Origin: a virus
Length of the DNA: 28,117 nt
IMG/VR virus record: IMGVR_UViG_3300002488_000052
Span: 1-28,117 of that record
Direction: 5' to 3' (one strand)
Shown here: in pieces, positions 22,597 to 28,117 of the stretch
Numbering within the stretch: position 1 is the stretch's first letter
Layout: each line of letters opens with the position of its first letter
Program-made: the position numbers and the translations under genes
Notes under the pieces: model-generated
Seen by the model: only the letters and a program-made list of their open reading frames with translations
What the model was told of the DNA's origin: nothing
Database searches by the model: none

Positions 22597-22774
22597 CCTG
22601 TGGGGTGACGATTATGGACATTCCCCCATTTTCCACATGGATGTTCCAATTTATCTTATCTCCTGATTTCAATCCAAATTGTTCTATAATCCACATTGGA
22701 ACAGTAGTTCTAAGAGAATTACTGCCCCCTGTTGAGACTAAAGATGTAGTGGAACTCCCCCTCGCCATGTGCAT
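22589..22774 (-). CDS. AbrB/SpoVT-like DNA-binding protein
   Basis: This 61-residue protein matches the swapped-hairpin AbrB pattern: SLRTTVPMWIIEQFGLKSGD followed by KINWNI and a closing strand (MSIIVTP). The key features are a T-x-P turn, then I..xFGLKxGD. AbrB-type proteins dimerise and bind DNA as regulators or antitoxins, and they are especially common in archaea. No toxin is visible beside it; its neighbours are the GTPase gene 37 bases upstream and the zinc protein downstream. It could bind the palindrome at 24474-24505, but nothing in the sequence shows this. ATG at 22768 (codon 3) is an alternative start. Confidence 0.8.
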   Translation of the reverse strand: MHMARGSSTTSLVSTGGSNSLRTTVPMWIIEQFGLKSGDKINWNIHVENGGMSIIVTPQDD

Positions 22775-22811
22775 CCCACTATGTTATCAGTCAAAAAGGT
22801 CACTCATGAGG

Positions 22812-23522
22812 TCAATAATCTATCATATCCATTAGAGACTGTTCTACGTTCCAACCTATCCTAGTTGCCATGAAGTTTCTCTGAGTCGGTATTCCCGCTT
22901 TTTGTAAACGAATCAAGTCGTCTCTGAACGGGTCGAATATCTTATGTTCTGCTATTCTACCCTCTTGCCAAAGTTGAGCGGCTTTCTTGTCGAAGAACCT
23001 ATCAGCCTTGTTAGCAACAAGCAAGACTAGTCTAGGGGCATATTTCTTACCTTTCCACCAACTCTTCATGTTTCTATATCTATATTGCCTCTGTATCAAT
23101 GAGTCAACTAGGAATCTGAATCCTCCTATTTGGTCGATTCCTTGACCTGCAAATGCTCTATCATCGAACATGAAAACCACATATTCACATTGTCTAGCGA
23201 CCATATCATCTATCCATAGATTCCAAAATCGGTCTTCACCACCGATATCAGCAGAATGCACTACTCTTCTTTCGCCTTTGTATCTGAGTCTCTTTCTAGT
23301 TGGTTTAGGTAGAATGTACCTAGTTAGTAATTTGAAGTGGTCTGTTCTTTCGTCAATCGCTATTTCTTCCATCTCACCGGGAGTCGTCATGTATCTGTCG
23401 AGAGTGGTTTTACCAACCATGCTAGCCCCATATATGCCTACACGCCTAGATTTCCAGTTATTGTATATCTGCTGTCCCCATAGGGCTGCGCCAACCAGTG
23501 CACTTCCTGCCATTGCAGCCAT
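22812..23522 (-). CDS. Membrane-anchored small GTPase (Ras/Arf/SR-beta-like)
   Basis: Residues 1-20 are a hydrophobic anchor (AMAGSALVGAALWGQQIY), and the rest is a single GTPase domain. G1 is GASMVGKT (32-39), G3 is DIGGEDRF (D92-G95), close to the DTAGQERF of Ras-like proteins. G4 is NKAD (171-174), after the strand LVLLVA. G5 may be ATR (219-221), after NFM. The residue after the G3 glycine is Glu instead of the usual Gln, so intrinsic hydrolysis may be altered. The N-terminal anchor plus Arf-like domain resembles the signal-recognition-particle receptor beta subunit. A small GTPase is unusual in a tailed virus. It is encoded just after two small membrane proteins, with a six-base gap, which suggests a membrane complex. 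Confidence 0.85.
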   Translation of the reverse strand: MAAMAGSALVGAALWGQQIYNNWKSRRVGIYGASMVGKTTLDRYMTTPGEMEEIAIDERTDHFKLLTRYILPKPTRKRLRYKGERRVVHSADIGGEDRFWNLWIDDMVARQCEYVVFMFDDRAFAGQGIDQIGGFRFLVDSLIQRQYRYRNMKSWWKGKKYAPRLVLLVANKADRFFDKKAAQLWQEGRIAEHKIFDPFRDDLIRLQKAGIPTQRNFMATRIGWNVEQSLMDMIDY

Positions 23523-23528
23523 AAGGCA

Positions 23529-23816
23529 TCAACTCACCAAATTAATCAGCCAATTACCCAAATCTCTCAGTTGCTGGTATGACCATTCGACAGTCCATTC
23601 CCAAAGCGAGAAGTCGCTATTGGTTTCTATTGCAGATACTGCTAGAGCAGCACCGACTGAGCAGAGTAAGGTTCGTATCCAACCGATTCCCCATTCATAT
23701 GTATTATCCACTGTATTTGCTAAATGCATTGCTCTGAGCGTTTCCTCAACGGAATCGTCTTTCACATTACGAAATATTCGTATGGGCGAGGGTATGAGTT
23801 GTCCGGGTAGCACCAT
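23529..23816 (-). CDS. Small membrane protein (95 aa) next to the GTPase
   Basis: One membrane segment lies at about residues 45-62 (GWIRTLLCSVGAALAVSA), preceded by a polar helix (DDSVEETLRAMHLANTVDN) and followed by a Trp-rich amphipathic region (SLWEWTVEWSYQQLRDLGNW) that could lie on the membrane surface. No family is recognised. Its start overlaps the upstream stop as TGATG, and the GTPase gene follows after six bases. The three proteins (194, 95 and 236 aa) are therefore made in a chain and are all predicted membrane-bound. Confidence 0.7.
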   Translation of the reverse strand: MVLPGQLIPSPIRIFRNVKDDSVEETLRAMHLANTVDNTYEWGIGWIRTLLCSVGAALAVSAIETNSDFSLWEWTVEWSYQQLRDLGNWLINLVS

Positions 23817-24400
23817 CAGTTACCGCCACGCTTCGCCTTATATCTTAAATCCGGCGACCCGTCCTTTTTTCTAGGAATGTCTTTTTTGGTGTCATCTGTC
23901 GCCTTGTTCATACCTAGATTCAGAGGTTTCTCGTTCTCAGCATTGTGTAGAGGTATTCCGGGATTGAACGTATTGTGATAATCAACACCAGTACCGCTGA
24001 CAGCAGAGCCATTGAAACCATTGCTTATTCTAGATGGGTCTGCTTGGAGCATCCTTAGTTCATTCTCCAACTGCATCTCTTGTACTCTGAGTTCCAAATC
24101 CATTCTTCTTTGGTCGAATCCCATCTGCTGGCTTCTGAACTGCTCAGACCTCTGCCTCTGCATTTCCGCTATTTGCACCTTTTCCTTCATTCCTTGCTCA
24201 AAGAACATCTTGAATATGTAGTACGCTATTGTTTGAACAGCCAATGCTCCCATAGCATACGTCATGCCGTTTATCGTTGAGTCAGCATCACTTCCAGTAG
24301 GAAGCCATAGCCCTGCACTGAATACTCCAACTGCTATCCCTACTAATGCTGACTGGGCCAAAATAAGCCCCGTCATTTTCATCTCATCTGTGTCGCTCAT
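23816..24400 (-). CDS. Two-helix membrane protein with coiled coil (194 aa)
   Basis: Two membrane segments are visible, at about residues 9-33 (MTGLILAQSALVGIAVGVFS) and 44-66 (GMTYAMGALAVQTIAYYIFK). A long coiled coil follows at about 70-125 (MKEKVQIAEMQRQRSEQFRS; LELRVQEMQLENELRMLQ), with a polar, basic tail. The build suggests a membrane-tethered spacer or scaffold. It is the first gene after the only regulatory gap on this strand, and its ribosome-binding site GAGGT, seven bases before the ATG, lies inside the 3' arm of a hairpin. It is probably the first gene of the GTPase transcription unit. Confidence 0.72.
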   Translation of the reverse strand: MSDTDEMKMTGLILAQSALVGIAVGVFSAGLWLPTGSDADSTINGMTYAMGALAVQTIAYYIFKMFFEQGMKEKVQIAEMQRQRSEQFRSQQMGFDQRRMDLELRVQEMQLENELRMLQADPSRISNGFNGSAVSGTGVDYHNTFNPGIPLHNAENEKPLNLGMNKATDDTKKDIPRKKDGSPDLRYKAKRGGN

Positions 24401-24404
24401 CTAT

Positions 24405-24436
24405 GTGACCTCGCATCAGCCCACGGCGGAGGTCAC
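24405..24436 (-). promoter_or_regulatory. Hairpin masking the ribosome-binding site of the 194-aa gene
   Basis: In the minus-strand RNA, GTGACCTC pairs perfectly with GAGGTCAC across a 16-base loop. The 3' arm contains GAGGT, the ribosome-binding site seven bases before the ATG at 24400. A formed stem would hide this site, so translation of the membrane/GTPase unit may depend on melting it by protein, ligand or upstream ribosomes. The alternative is a DNA inverted repeat for a regulator. Confidence 0.5.
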
Positions 24437-24473
24437 TTTAAGCATTCTCTTTCCGATTATTCTTCTTTCTTGT

Positions 24474-24505
24474 CTATACTAGTAGACTATATTATACTTG
24501 TATAG
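24474..24505. promoter_or_regulatory. AT-rich 32-nt imperfect palindrome, candidate operator/promoter
   Basis: The outer arms CTATAC and GTATAG are perfect, with most inner positions also symmetric (for example AGTA/TACT; about 26 of 32 positions match). It lies in the 119-base gap between the 53-aa gene and the 194-aa gene. It contains TATA-like sequence (AGTATAATATAG), as expected of an archaeal or phage promoter overlapped by an operator. No T-run follows on either strand, so a simple terminator is unlikely. Confidence 0.5.
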
Positions 24506-24519
24506 AATAATACTAGGAA

Positions 24520-24681
24520 TTATCGTACAAAGACCATTTTACTTACGCTTTGCTGTGCATGCAGTAGTTTGTAGCATGGGCATTTTGGCGCTCTAGGGGA
24601 ACATTGTCTACCTAGTTCCATGCATTTGCATGGGTTCTTGCTAGTAGCACCACAACAGCACTTGTCTTTCTTAAGAGCCAT
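24520..24681 (-). CDS. Cys-rich microprotein (53 aa)
   Basis: The start ATG overlaps the stop of the upstream gene as TAATG, and the frame ends at TAA. The product begins MALKKDKCCCGATSKNPCKC and continues with CS and CPCYK motifs, giving eight cysteines in 53 residues, with CCC, C-x-C and C-x-C spacing. This is metallothionein- or zinc-cluster-like. The tight overlap with a gene whose product is also small and Cys-containing supports it as a real gene. Function unknown; metal binding is inferred from the cysteines. Confidence 0.65.
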   Translation of the reverse strand: MALKKDKCCCGATSKNPCKCMELGRQCSPRAPKCPCYKLLHAQQSVSKMVFVR

Positions 24682-25034
24682 TAGCAGTTCCACCTTTTCA
24701 GTGCTGCACCTTTCGGGGTTAGTTTGCCATCCTTGCTGGTTGGCCCTTTACTGCCGCCCATTCTAGCGCAGAATGATTTTCTCCTCTTCGCTGCTTTGCT
24801 TCCGGGTTTGAGTTTCGAAGGTTTCTTGGTGACTGGCCTCTTCAGGTTAGCACCTGTTTCCCTCTTGAACTTTGCACGCCCTGCTGCATTGAGACCGCCG
24901 CTTCTGCTGTGTCTCTTGGGATTATAACCGTGGAAGGGCTTTGACTTGCTCTTCTCAAACATGGAATCCATCAATGACATAGTGGCTTGTTGCATAGGTG
25001 TGCAACAGTCGCATGTGTCTGTGGACATGCTCAT
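24681..25034 (-). CDS. DUF6321-like small basic protein
   Basis: This 117-residue protein has an N-terminal Cys cluster (TCDCCTPMQ). Its conserved C-terminal half contains SGGLNAAGRAKFKRETGANL, then KRRKSFCARMGGSKGP and KLTPKGAALKRWNC. I recall this pattern as DUF6321 (named from memory), found in marine phages and viruses and in some giant viruses, with no known function. It is strongly basic. Its ATG overlaps the upstream stop (ATGA). It lies next to a DUF5872-like gene; such short basic proteins often cluster in marine viral genomes. Confidence 0.78.
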   Translation of the reverse strand: MSMSTDTCDCCTPMQQATMSLMDSMFEKSKSKPFHGYNPKRHSRSGGLNAAGRAKFKRETGANLKRPVTKKPSKLKPGSKAAKRRKSFCARMGGSKGPTSKDGKLTPKGAALKRWNC

Positions 25035-25342
25035 GCGAGTACACCCACCATCTTAACGATTGTTGGTTTTCCACCAACTCCTTGCTTCTTAGACCGCTTT
25101 CTCTTCGTCGCTGCTTGCTTTTGCCCACTCGACATGCTTCCAGAGGTCTTCGGAGTCTTGCTTGATACTTTGATAGATGGACGGCACTTCGGATATCCTT
25201 TGCCACTTAATTTCGCCTTGCTTCTTCCACAAGGGGGATGTTTCCCATCTTTTCCAGTTCGTGACACATCTACCCACTTCTCCTTGAACCATCGATTCAA
25301 GTTCTTCACCACTAATGTATTGTGGCAGGTGCATCGCGTCAC
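25031..25342 (-). CDS. DUF5872-like small basic protein
   Basis: This 103-residue protein contains NLNRWFKEKWVDVSRTGKDG, then HPPCGRSKAKLSGKGYPKCR and KRKRSKKQGVGGKPTIV. I recall this as the DUF5872 pattern (name from memory), common in marine phages and giant viruses and functionally unknown. The start is GTG, overlapping the stop of the 55-aa gene as GTGA. A CTC pair near the start (TRCTCHN) adds possible metal ligands. It is strongly basic, so DNA or RNA contact is plausible. Confidence 0.78.
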   Translation of the reverse strand: MTRCTCHNTLVVKNLNRWFKEKWVDVSRTGKDGKHPPCGRSKAKLSGKGYPKCRPSIKVSSKTPKTSGSMSSGQKQAATKRKRSKKQGVGGKPTIVKMVGVLA

Positions 25343-25506
25343 TTCTTCTTCCCCCTGAACTTACCTCTACAATACTGTACGGCCCATCCGTTAGCATAGG
25401 CAGATGGATAGACTTTGAATTTTCTTTTCGCAGCCGCTTTACCTGCCGGACATAGTTTCTTCCAAACTTTATCCATACCGACGCAGTGTCCACACTCACA
25501 GGTCAT
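25339..25506 (-). CDS. Small Cys-containing protein (55 aa)
   Basis: The frame runs from ATG at 25506, overlapping the previous stop as ATGA, to a TGA that overlaps the next GTG start. The product reads MTCECGHCVGMDKVWKKLC, then PAGKAAAKRKFKVYPSAYAN, GWAVQYCRGK and a basic tail. The AAAKRKFKVYPSAYAN stretch matches a short conserved block I know from marine phage proteins, again with no assigned function. The N-terminal C-x-C-x2-C could bind metal. The gene is too short for common ORF cut-offs but is exactly fitted between its neighbours. Confidence 0.75.
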   Translation of the reverse strand: MTCECGHCVGMDKVWKKLCPAGKAAAKRKFKVYPSAYANGWAVQYCRGKFRGKKK

Positions 25507-26651
25507 CTCACTCTCACTCTCCGTAGCGTGCCTCTGTTTTTGAAATGTCTTGCCCGGTTCGCGTGCTCCCCCTCTAACGTGAGCCTCCCACCTTGGGTGT
25601 GGCTGACATCCTTGTGGTTGTGCGAGCCGTATATTCCCCTGCGTTTTCTCTCCCTATTGAGTTCTTCACGGTACTTGACGCGCTCCGGGCTTGACTCGTA
25701 TTTCGTATCGTACTCCTTCTTCCGCCTCATGGCTTCAGGGGACTTGCGCTCCTTGAGCAACTGGAAGGTGATGTCCATCGGCTCGCTACGGGTAAAACCA
25801 GTACGAGGGTTATATGAGAATCCATAGAAAGACGGGCCTTCATTATCTTGTATTCTAGCCTGTTGAACTCTTATTGGTAGTTCGTTAAATCTTCCTGAGA
25901 ACGCCAGCATAGTCGCCATATCACTAACAGACACATTTCTATTCATTGGGTTTTCCAATCCCCGTTCGAGAGCATTGATGTGACCTCGTGTGAACTCGAC
26001 GTCGCCTTTGGGTGTGCCAGTTGTTTGCCACCGCTTAGGCAATCCTTGCCACCATGGTTTATCTTCGCCGGGGTCGTATCTCCCATCGATGTACGCCTCT
26101 CTGTAAGCGTTTGCTCTTCGAATAGATTCATCGGATAAAGATGAGTCGCCTTCCAAACCTATCTCCGATACGTGACCCGGATGAGTATCGGGAGCGCGTT
26201 CACCGAATACTTCCTCATATGATTCACGGGGGAAATCATCTTCTTTGAGCAACTGGAGGGCTATTTCCATCGGCTTGCCGGTAGAGACATTGTAATACTC
26301 ATTGTACATCTCATCATACGGTTCGTCCGCATTTGGATTCACTGGTGGCTTTGAAGGAGTATAGAAACCATGTTCATCAACTTCCCCTCCCTCTATCGCT
26401 TCACGATGCTCAGGGGTTTCATATTGTCGACCGGATGCACCAAGGAGTACCCCTCTTCTTTTATCTCTAGCACTCAATGTCGCTCTAGGGTCATCTTTTC
26501 TATACCTGTAGTAGAAACCCTCGGCAGGGTCTGACTCAGGGTTGGCAAGGATATTTCTGAAGTTTTCTTCAGCGAGTTCTCTCGTATATCTAAGCCGAGG
26601 ACTCTTGACAATTATTAAACGAGACACGCTCTCAACGCTCCTCGATATCAT
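25503..26651 (-). CDS. Two-repeat protein with HNH-like basic C-terminal block
   Basis: The protein has 382 residues. A short unit occurs twice: YNVSTGKPMEIALQLLKED (120-138) and YNPRTG...EPMDITFQLLKER (280-302). The C-terminal block (304-382) contains SPEAMRRKKEYDTKYESSPE and RERKRRGIYGSHNHKDVSHT, then EHANRARHFKNRGT. The D-V-x-H ... N-R-A-R order resembles small HNH-like phage proteins, with the usual zinc cysteines absent. I know this block from marine viral contigs but not its role; an endonuclease or a structural derivative are both possible. It overlaps the zinc-ribbon gene by 20 bases. A GTG at 26627 with GAGGAG ten bases before it is a credible later start. Confidence 0.7.
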   Translation of the reverse strand: MISRSVESVSRLIIVKSPRLRYTRELAEENFRNILANPESDPAEGFYYRYRKDDPRATLSARDKRRGVLLGASGRQYETPEHREAIEGGEVDEHGFYTPSKPPVNPNADEPYDEMYNEYYNVSTGKPMEIALQLLKEDDFPRESYEEVFGERAPDTHPGHVSEIGLEGDSSLSDESIRRANAYREAYIDGRYDPGEDKPWWQGLPKRWQTTGTPKGDVEFTRGHINALERGLENPMNRNVSVSDMATMLAFSGRFNELPIRVQQARIQDNEGPSFYGFSYNPRTGFTRSEPMDITFQLLKERKSPEAMRRKKEYDTKYESSPERVKYREELNRERKRRGIYGSHNHKDVSHTQGGRLTLEGEHANRARHFKNRGTLRRVRVR

Positions 26652-26886
26652 AACTCCCTAGGTAAGTGACGTCCACTAGTCTCTCCCACGCCTTCATCAT
26701 AGGAGCAGAACCGTACTTCTTCTTCTCGTCCTTCTTCTTGCCCTTGACGCCAATCATGATGACCATGCCCGGCTTGCCAGTCCCTGCTCGTGGGTCGTAG
26801 TCCGCTTTGTGAGTGCCGCAACTTGCTTTTGCTAAGCAAGAGCCTTTCTCCATCTTGCCACCGCACTTGGGGCATTTATCAGCCAT
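26632..26886 (-). CDS. Small zinc-ribbon protein (84 aa)
   Basis: The N-terminus reads MADKCPKCGGKMEKGSCLAK followed by ASCG, giving C-x2-C...C-x4-C, a zinc-ribbon-like arrangement. A basic loop follows (VKGKKKDEKKKYGS), then a C-terminal helix with PMMKAWERLVDV. That helix resembles the P-[MF]-x-x-[AT]-x-x-x-L-[LV] motif of the neighbouring proteins. The ATG at 26886 overlaps the upstream stop as TGATG; GTG at 26889 would add one residue. Function unknown. Confidence 0.7.
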   Translation of the reverse strand: MADKCPKCGGKMEKGSCLAKASCGTHKADYDPRAGTGKPGMVIMIGVKGKKKDEKKKYGSAPMMKAWERLVDVTYLGSYDIEER

Positions 26887-27161
26887 CACTCACCATCTCC
26901 GTTCATAAATGAATGAAACCACTCAGGGTGGTTGTCTTTGTAGTATCTCATGACATCGGCGTCTTCCTCGTGGTCGCTAATCATCTCTCTGAGTTTGCTC
27001 GCCTTGGTTTTCTTCTTGCGCTCATCGTTGCGGTTCTTCTTCTTCTGATTCAGAGCCTCTTCCATGTACGCGGGAAGGTCGTGCATCATGGCAGTCTGCA
27101 TGTTTCCACCCATCTTCAGGACTTCCCAAGCCCCATCAAAAGGTCGTCCGCTCGCCACCAT
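26886..27161 (-). CDS. Unknown charged 91-aa protein, first gene of the leftward block
   Basis: From ATG 27161 it begins MVASGRPFDGAWEVLKMGGN, followed by a charged helix (EEALNQKKKNRNDERKKKTK) and an acidic C-terminus (DHEEDADVMRYYKDNHPEWF). A GTG at 27176 would add five residues, but its AGGTG site would overlap the start; AGGTG lies 12 bases before the ATG. The GRPFDGAWEVLKM stretch resembles the repeated LLKE motif in the 382-aa protein two genes downstream. It is the most upstream gene on this strand and faces the divergent plus-strand gene. Confidence 0.65.
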   Translation of the reverse strand: MVASGRPFDGAWEVLKMGGNMQTAMMHDLPAYMEEALNQKKKNRNDERKKKTKASKLREMISDHEEDADVMRYYKDNHPEWFHSFMNGDGE

Positions 27162-27176
27162 CGTGTCAAGCCACAC

Positions 27177-27214
27177 CTGCGATACGTCTAATATGTTACG
27201 CTCGATGGCGGTGC
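27177..27214. promoter_or_regulatory. Divergent promoter region (boundary between strands)
   Basis: Leftward genes start at 27161 or 27176 and rightward genes at 27215 or 27260, so initiation in both directions must occur in or near this gap of 38-98 bases. AT-rich sequence (TCTAATATGTTA at about 27187-27198) is the only TATA-like stretch. No clear palindrome was seen. The call rests on gene arrangement. Confidence 0.35.
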
Positions 27215-28021
27215 GTGTCGTCGGACAACGCTGGCTTCTTCCATTCTGATTCCACTCCCATGCGTTATGTTACCGTAAGGAAGTCCGACGGCACACTGAA
27301 TGCTCCTGTTTTGGTTGTAAAGGCATTACCTTTTGCGGCATTGGCTGGTAGAATAGCAACAAGTGCGTTAGGCAAGAAGACGCTCGGCAAATTAGGCTCT
27401 AAAACCGCAACTGCTAGCACTACCGCTCCTGCTGGCAAGTCCTCTCTAAGCCAAGCGATGGACTTGGCGACCGATAGCAATCCGACTCCAGCCGCTGGCT
27501 TTGGCACTAAGCCATTGGAGAACACAGCCACATCGGCGGGCAAGCAGAGCATGACCAACCTAGACGGTGGCGGCGCAGTCGGTGTAAAACCGCCAACAGA
27601 TATGGGTAGCCTAAGCGCAACCGATACTACCCCTGTTTCACCACCCAAAGAAAAACCCAATCCACTTATGCGAGATAGAAACGCTGCACCGGAACAGTCT
27701 ACCCTCAAGCCCGATGACCCGACCCTCTCAGCAGCAGTGGAGGAAAGTGCAGAAAGGCAAGCACAAGCCGCAGCGGATAAGAAACTAGAGGATGCTACTA
27801 CATACAACGTTCCCAAGCCACTTCAGAGGGTATTCGGAGAGAAGATAGACAGAGACAAGGCACAGCACCTTGGTGCGGCTGGTATGGTGGGAGTAAAGCA
27901 GATGAAAGTAATGGCTGCTCAGAAAGACGCGGCACGCCAGCAGGAGGCGGAACGCATCGAGAGAATCGCCGAGGACGGAAGGGCTAAAGCCAATACGGGC
28001 GCGAAAGTGGCTGTGGCGTAA
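27215..28021 (+). CDS. Unknown Ala/Thr/Pro-rich protein, first plus-strand gene
   Basis: The frame opens with GTG at 27215. ATG at 27260 (MRYVTVRKSDGTLNAPVLVV) may be the real start and would leave a larger divergent promoter. Residues about 30-50 are weakly hydrophobic (VVKALPFAALAGRIATSA). The middle is low-complexity Ala/Thr/Pro/Gly/Lys, and residues 170-255 are helical and charged (VEESAERQAQAAADKKLEDA). Lys, Glu and Asp content and the helical tail make this strand more credible than the Leu/Val-rich frame opposite it. No family was recognised. It starts a transcription unit that leaves the window. Confidence 0.6.
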   Translation: MSSDNAGFFHSDSTPMRYVTVRKSDGTLNAPVLVVKALPFAALAGRIATSALGKKTLGKLGSKTATASTTAPAGKSSLSQAMDLATDSNPTPAAGFGTKPLENTATSAGKQSMTNLDGGGAVGVKPPTDMGSLSATDTTPVSPPKEKPNPLMRDRNAAPEQSTLKPDDPTLSAAVEESAERQAQAAADKKLEDATTYNVPKPLQRVFGEKIDRDKAQHLGAAGMVGVKQMKVMAAQKDAARQQEAERIERIAEDGRAKANTGAKVAVA

Positions 28022-28022
28022 T

Positions 28023-28117
28023 ATGATAGCAACGACATTCAAGAAATTAGTCAAGCAAGTCGTACAGGTAGTGATAACCGACCTTCTGATGGCATTGGCG
28101 CTACTGTGCTTCATAGC
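28023..28117 (+). CDS. Partial membrane-segment protein, cut at right edge
   Basis: An ATG one base after the upstream stop opens a frame that runs to the window edge (31 codons). It has a basic start (MIATTFKKLVKQVVQV) and then a hydrophobic stretch (ITDLLMALALLCFI), so it is likely a small membrane protein co-transcribed with the preceding gene. Too little is visible to say more, and the frame opposite is also open, so confidence is low. Confidence 0.4.
   Translation, partial: MIATTFKKLVKQVVQVVITDLLMALALLCFI

Noticed and set aside
23170-23874. 234-residue plus-strand open frame
   Set aside because: Antisense to the GTPase and the 95-aa gene, whose motifs and overlaps are clear.
24474-24505. 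Reading the AT-rich palindrome as a transcription terminator
   Set aside because: No T-run follows on either strand and the arms are AT-rich with weak pairing; a promoter/operator fits better.
27265-27816. 183-residue minus-strand frame opposite the plus-strand gene
   Set aside because: Leu/Val/Ala/Ser-rich with few charged residues; the plus-strand reading has normal charge, a helical tail and a coupled downstream ATG. Not fully excluded.
1-28117. tRNA genes, CRISPR arrays, insertion sequences, integrase or attachment sites
   Set aside because: Intergenic space is nearly absent, and no cloverleaf, spaced repeats, transposase or recombinase motifs were seen on reading both strands.

Overview
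The window looks like the packaging and head module of a tailed, HK97-type dsDNA virus (Caudoviricetes), most likely marine, and more likely to infect an archaeon than a bacterium. The viral call rests on a full large terminase, a portal, an S78-type prohead protease fused to a scaffold, an HK97-like major capsid protein and small beta-rich virion proteins in canonical order. The archaeal lean is an inference. It rests on many zinc-knuckle/zinc-ribbon segments (including two in the portal), an AbrB-type DNA-binding protein, a small Ras/Arf-like GTPase, and my recollection that several families here (LAGLIDADG protein beside the terminase, ligase-like giant protein, DUF5872/DUF6321-like proteins) recur in marine archaeal-virus contigs of the magrovirus/Poseidoniales type. 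No host gene, integrase, tRNA, transposase or CRISPR array is visible.

Layout. Nearly everything is on the minus strand, so transcription runs from high to low coordinates. Genes are packed with 1-20 nt overlaps (ATGA, GTGA, TAATG, TGATG). From the right: 27.2-24.5 kb holds small basic or Cys-rich proteins, a 382-aa protein with an internal repeat and an HNH-like tail, and two microproteins (55 and 53 aa). At 24.4-24.5 kb is the only clear regulatory gap on this strand, with a 32-nt imperfect palindrome and a hairpin that covers the ribosome-binding site of the next gene. At 24.4-20.7 kb is a membrane/GTPase module: two small membrane proteins, a membrane-anchored small GTPase, an AbrB-like protein, a zinc-binding protein, a Met/Gln-rich protein and another two-helix membrane protein. 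At 20.6-15.1 kb are a duplicated zinc-HTH protein (candidate small terminase) and four unrecognised proteins (460 and 804 aa the largest). At 15.1-9.4 kb lie the large terminase, a winged-helix/LAGLIDADG protein, the portal and three or four small proteins. At 9.4-4.0 kb is a 1809-aa protein that ends in a degenerate DNA-ligase-like domain. At 3.9-0 kb are protease-scaffold, major capsid protein, a decoration-like protein, a HeH/SAP-like small protein and two more beta-rich proteins, the last cut by the window edge. A plus-strand transcription unit starts near 27.2 kb and leaves the window on the right.

How it works together: the terminase, LAGLIDADG protein and zinc-HTH protein plausibly form the packaging machine docking on the zinc-bearing portal; the protease-scaffold and the 116-aa protein share a C-terminal motif that may bind the capsid shell; the giant ligase-like protein, encoded between portal and protease, is a candidate internal or injected virion protein. 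The GTPase/membrane cluster is the least conventional part and the best candidate for an undescribed system.
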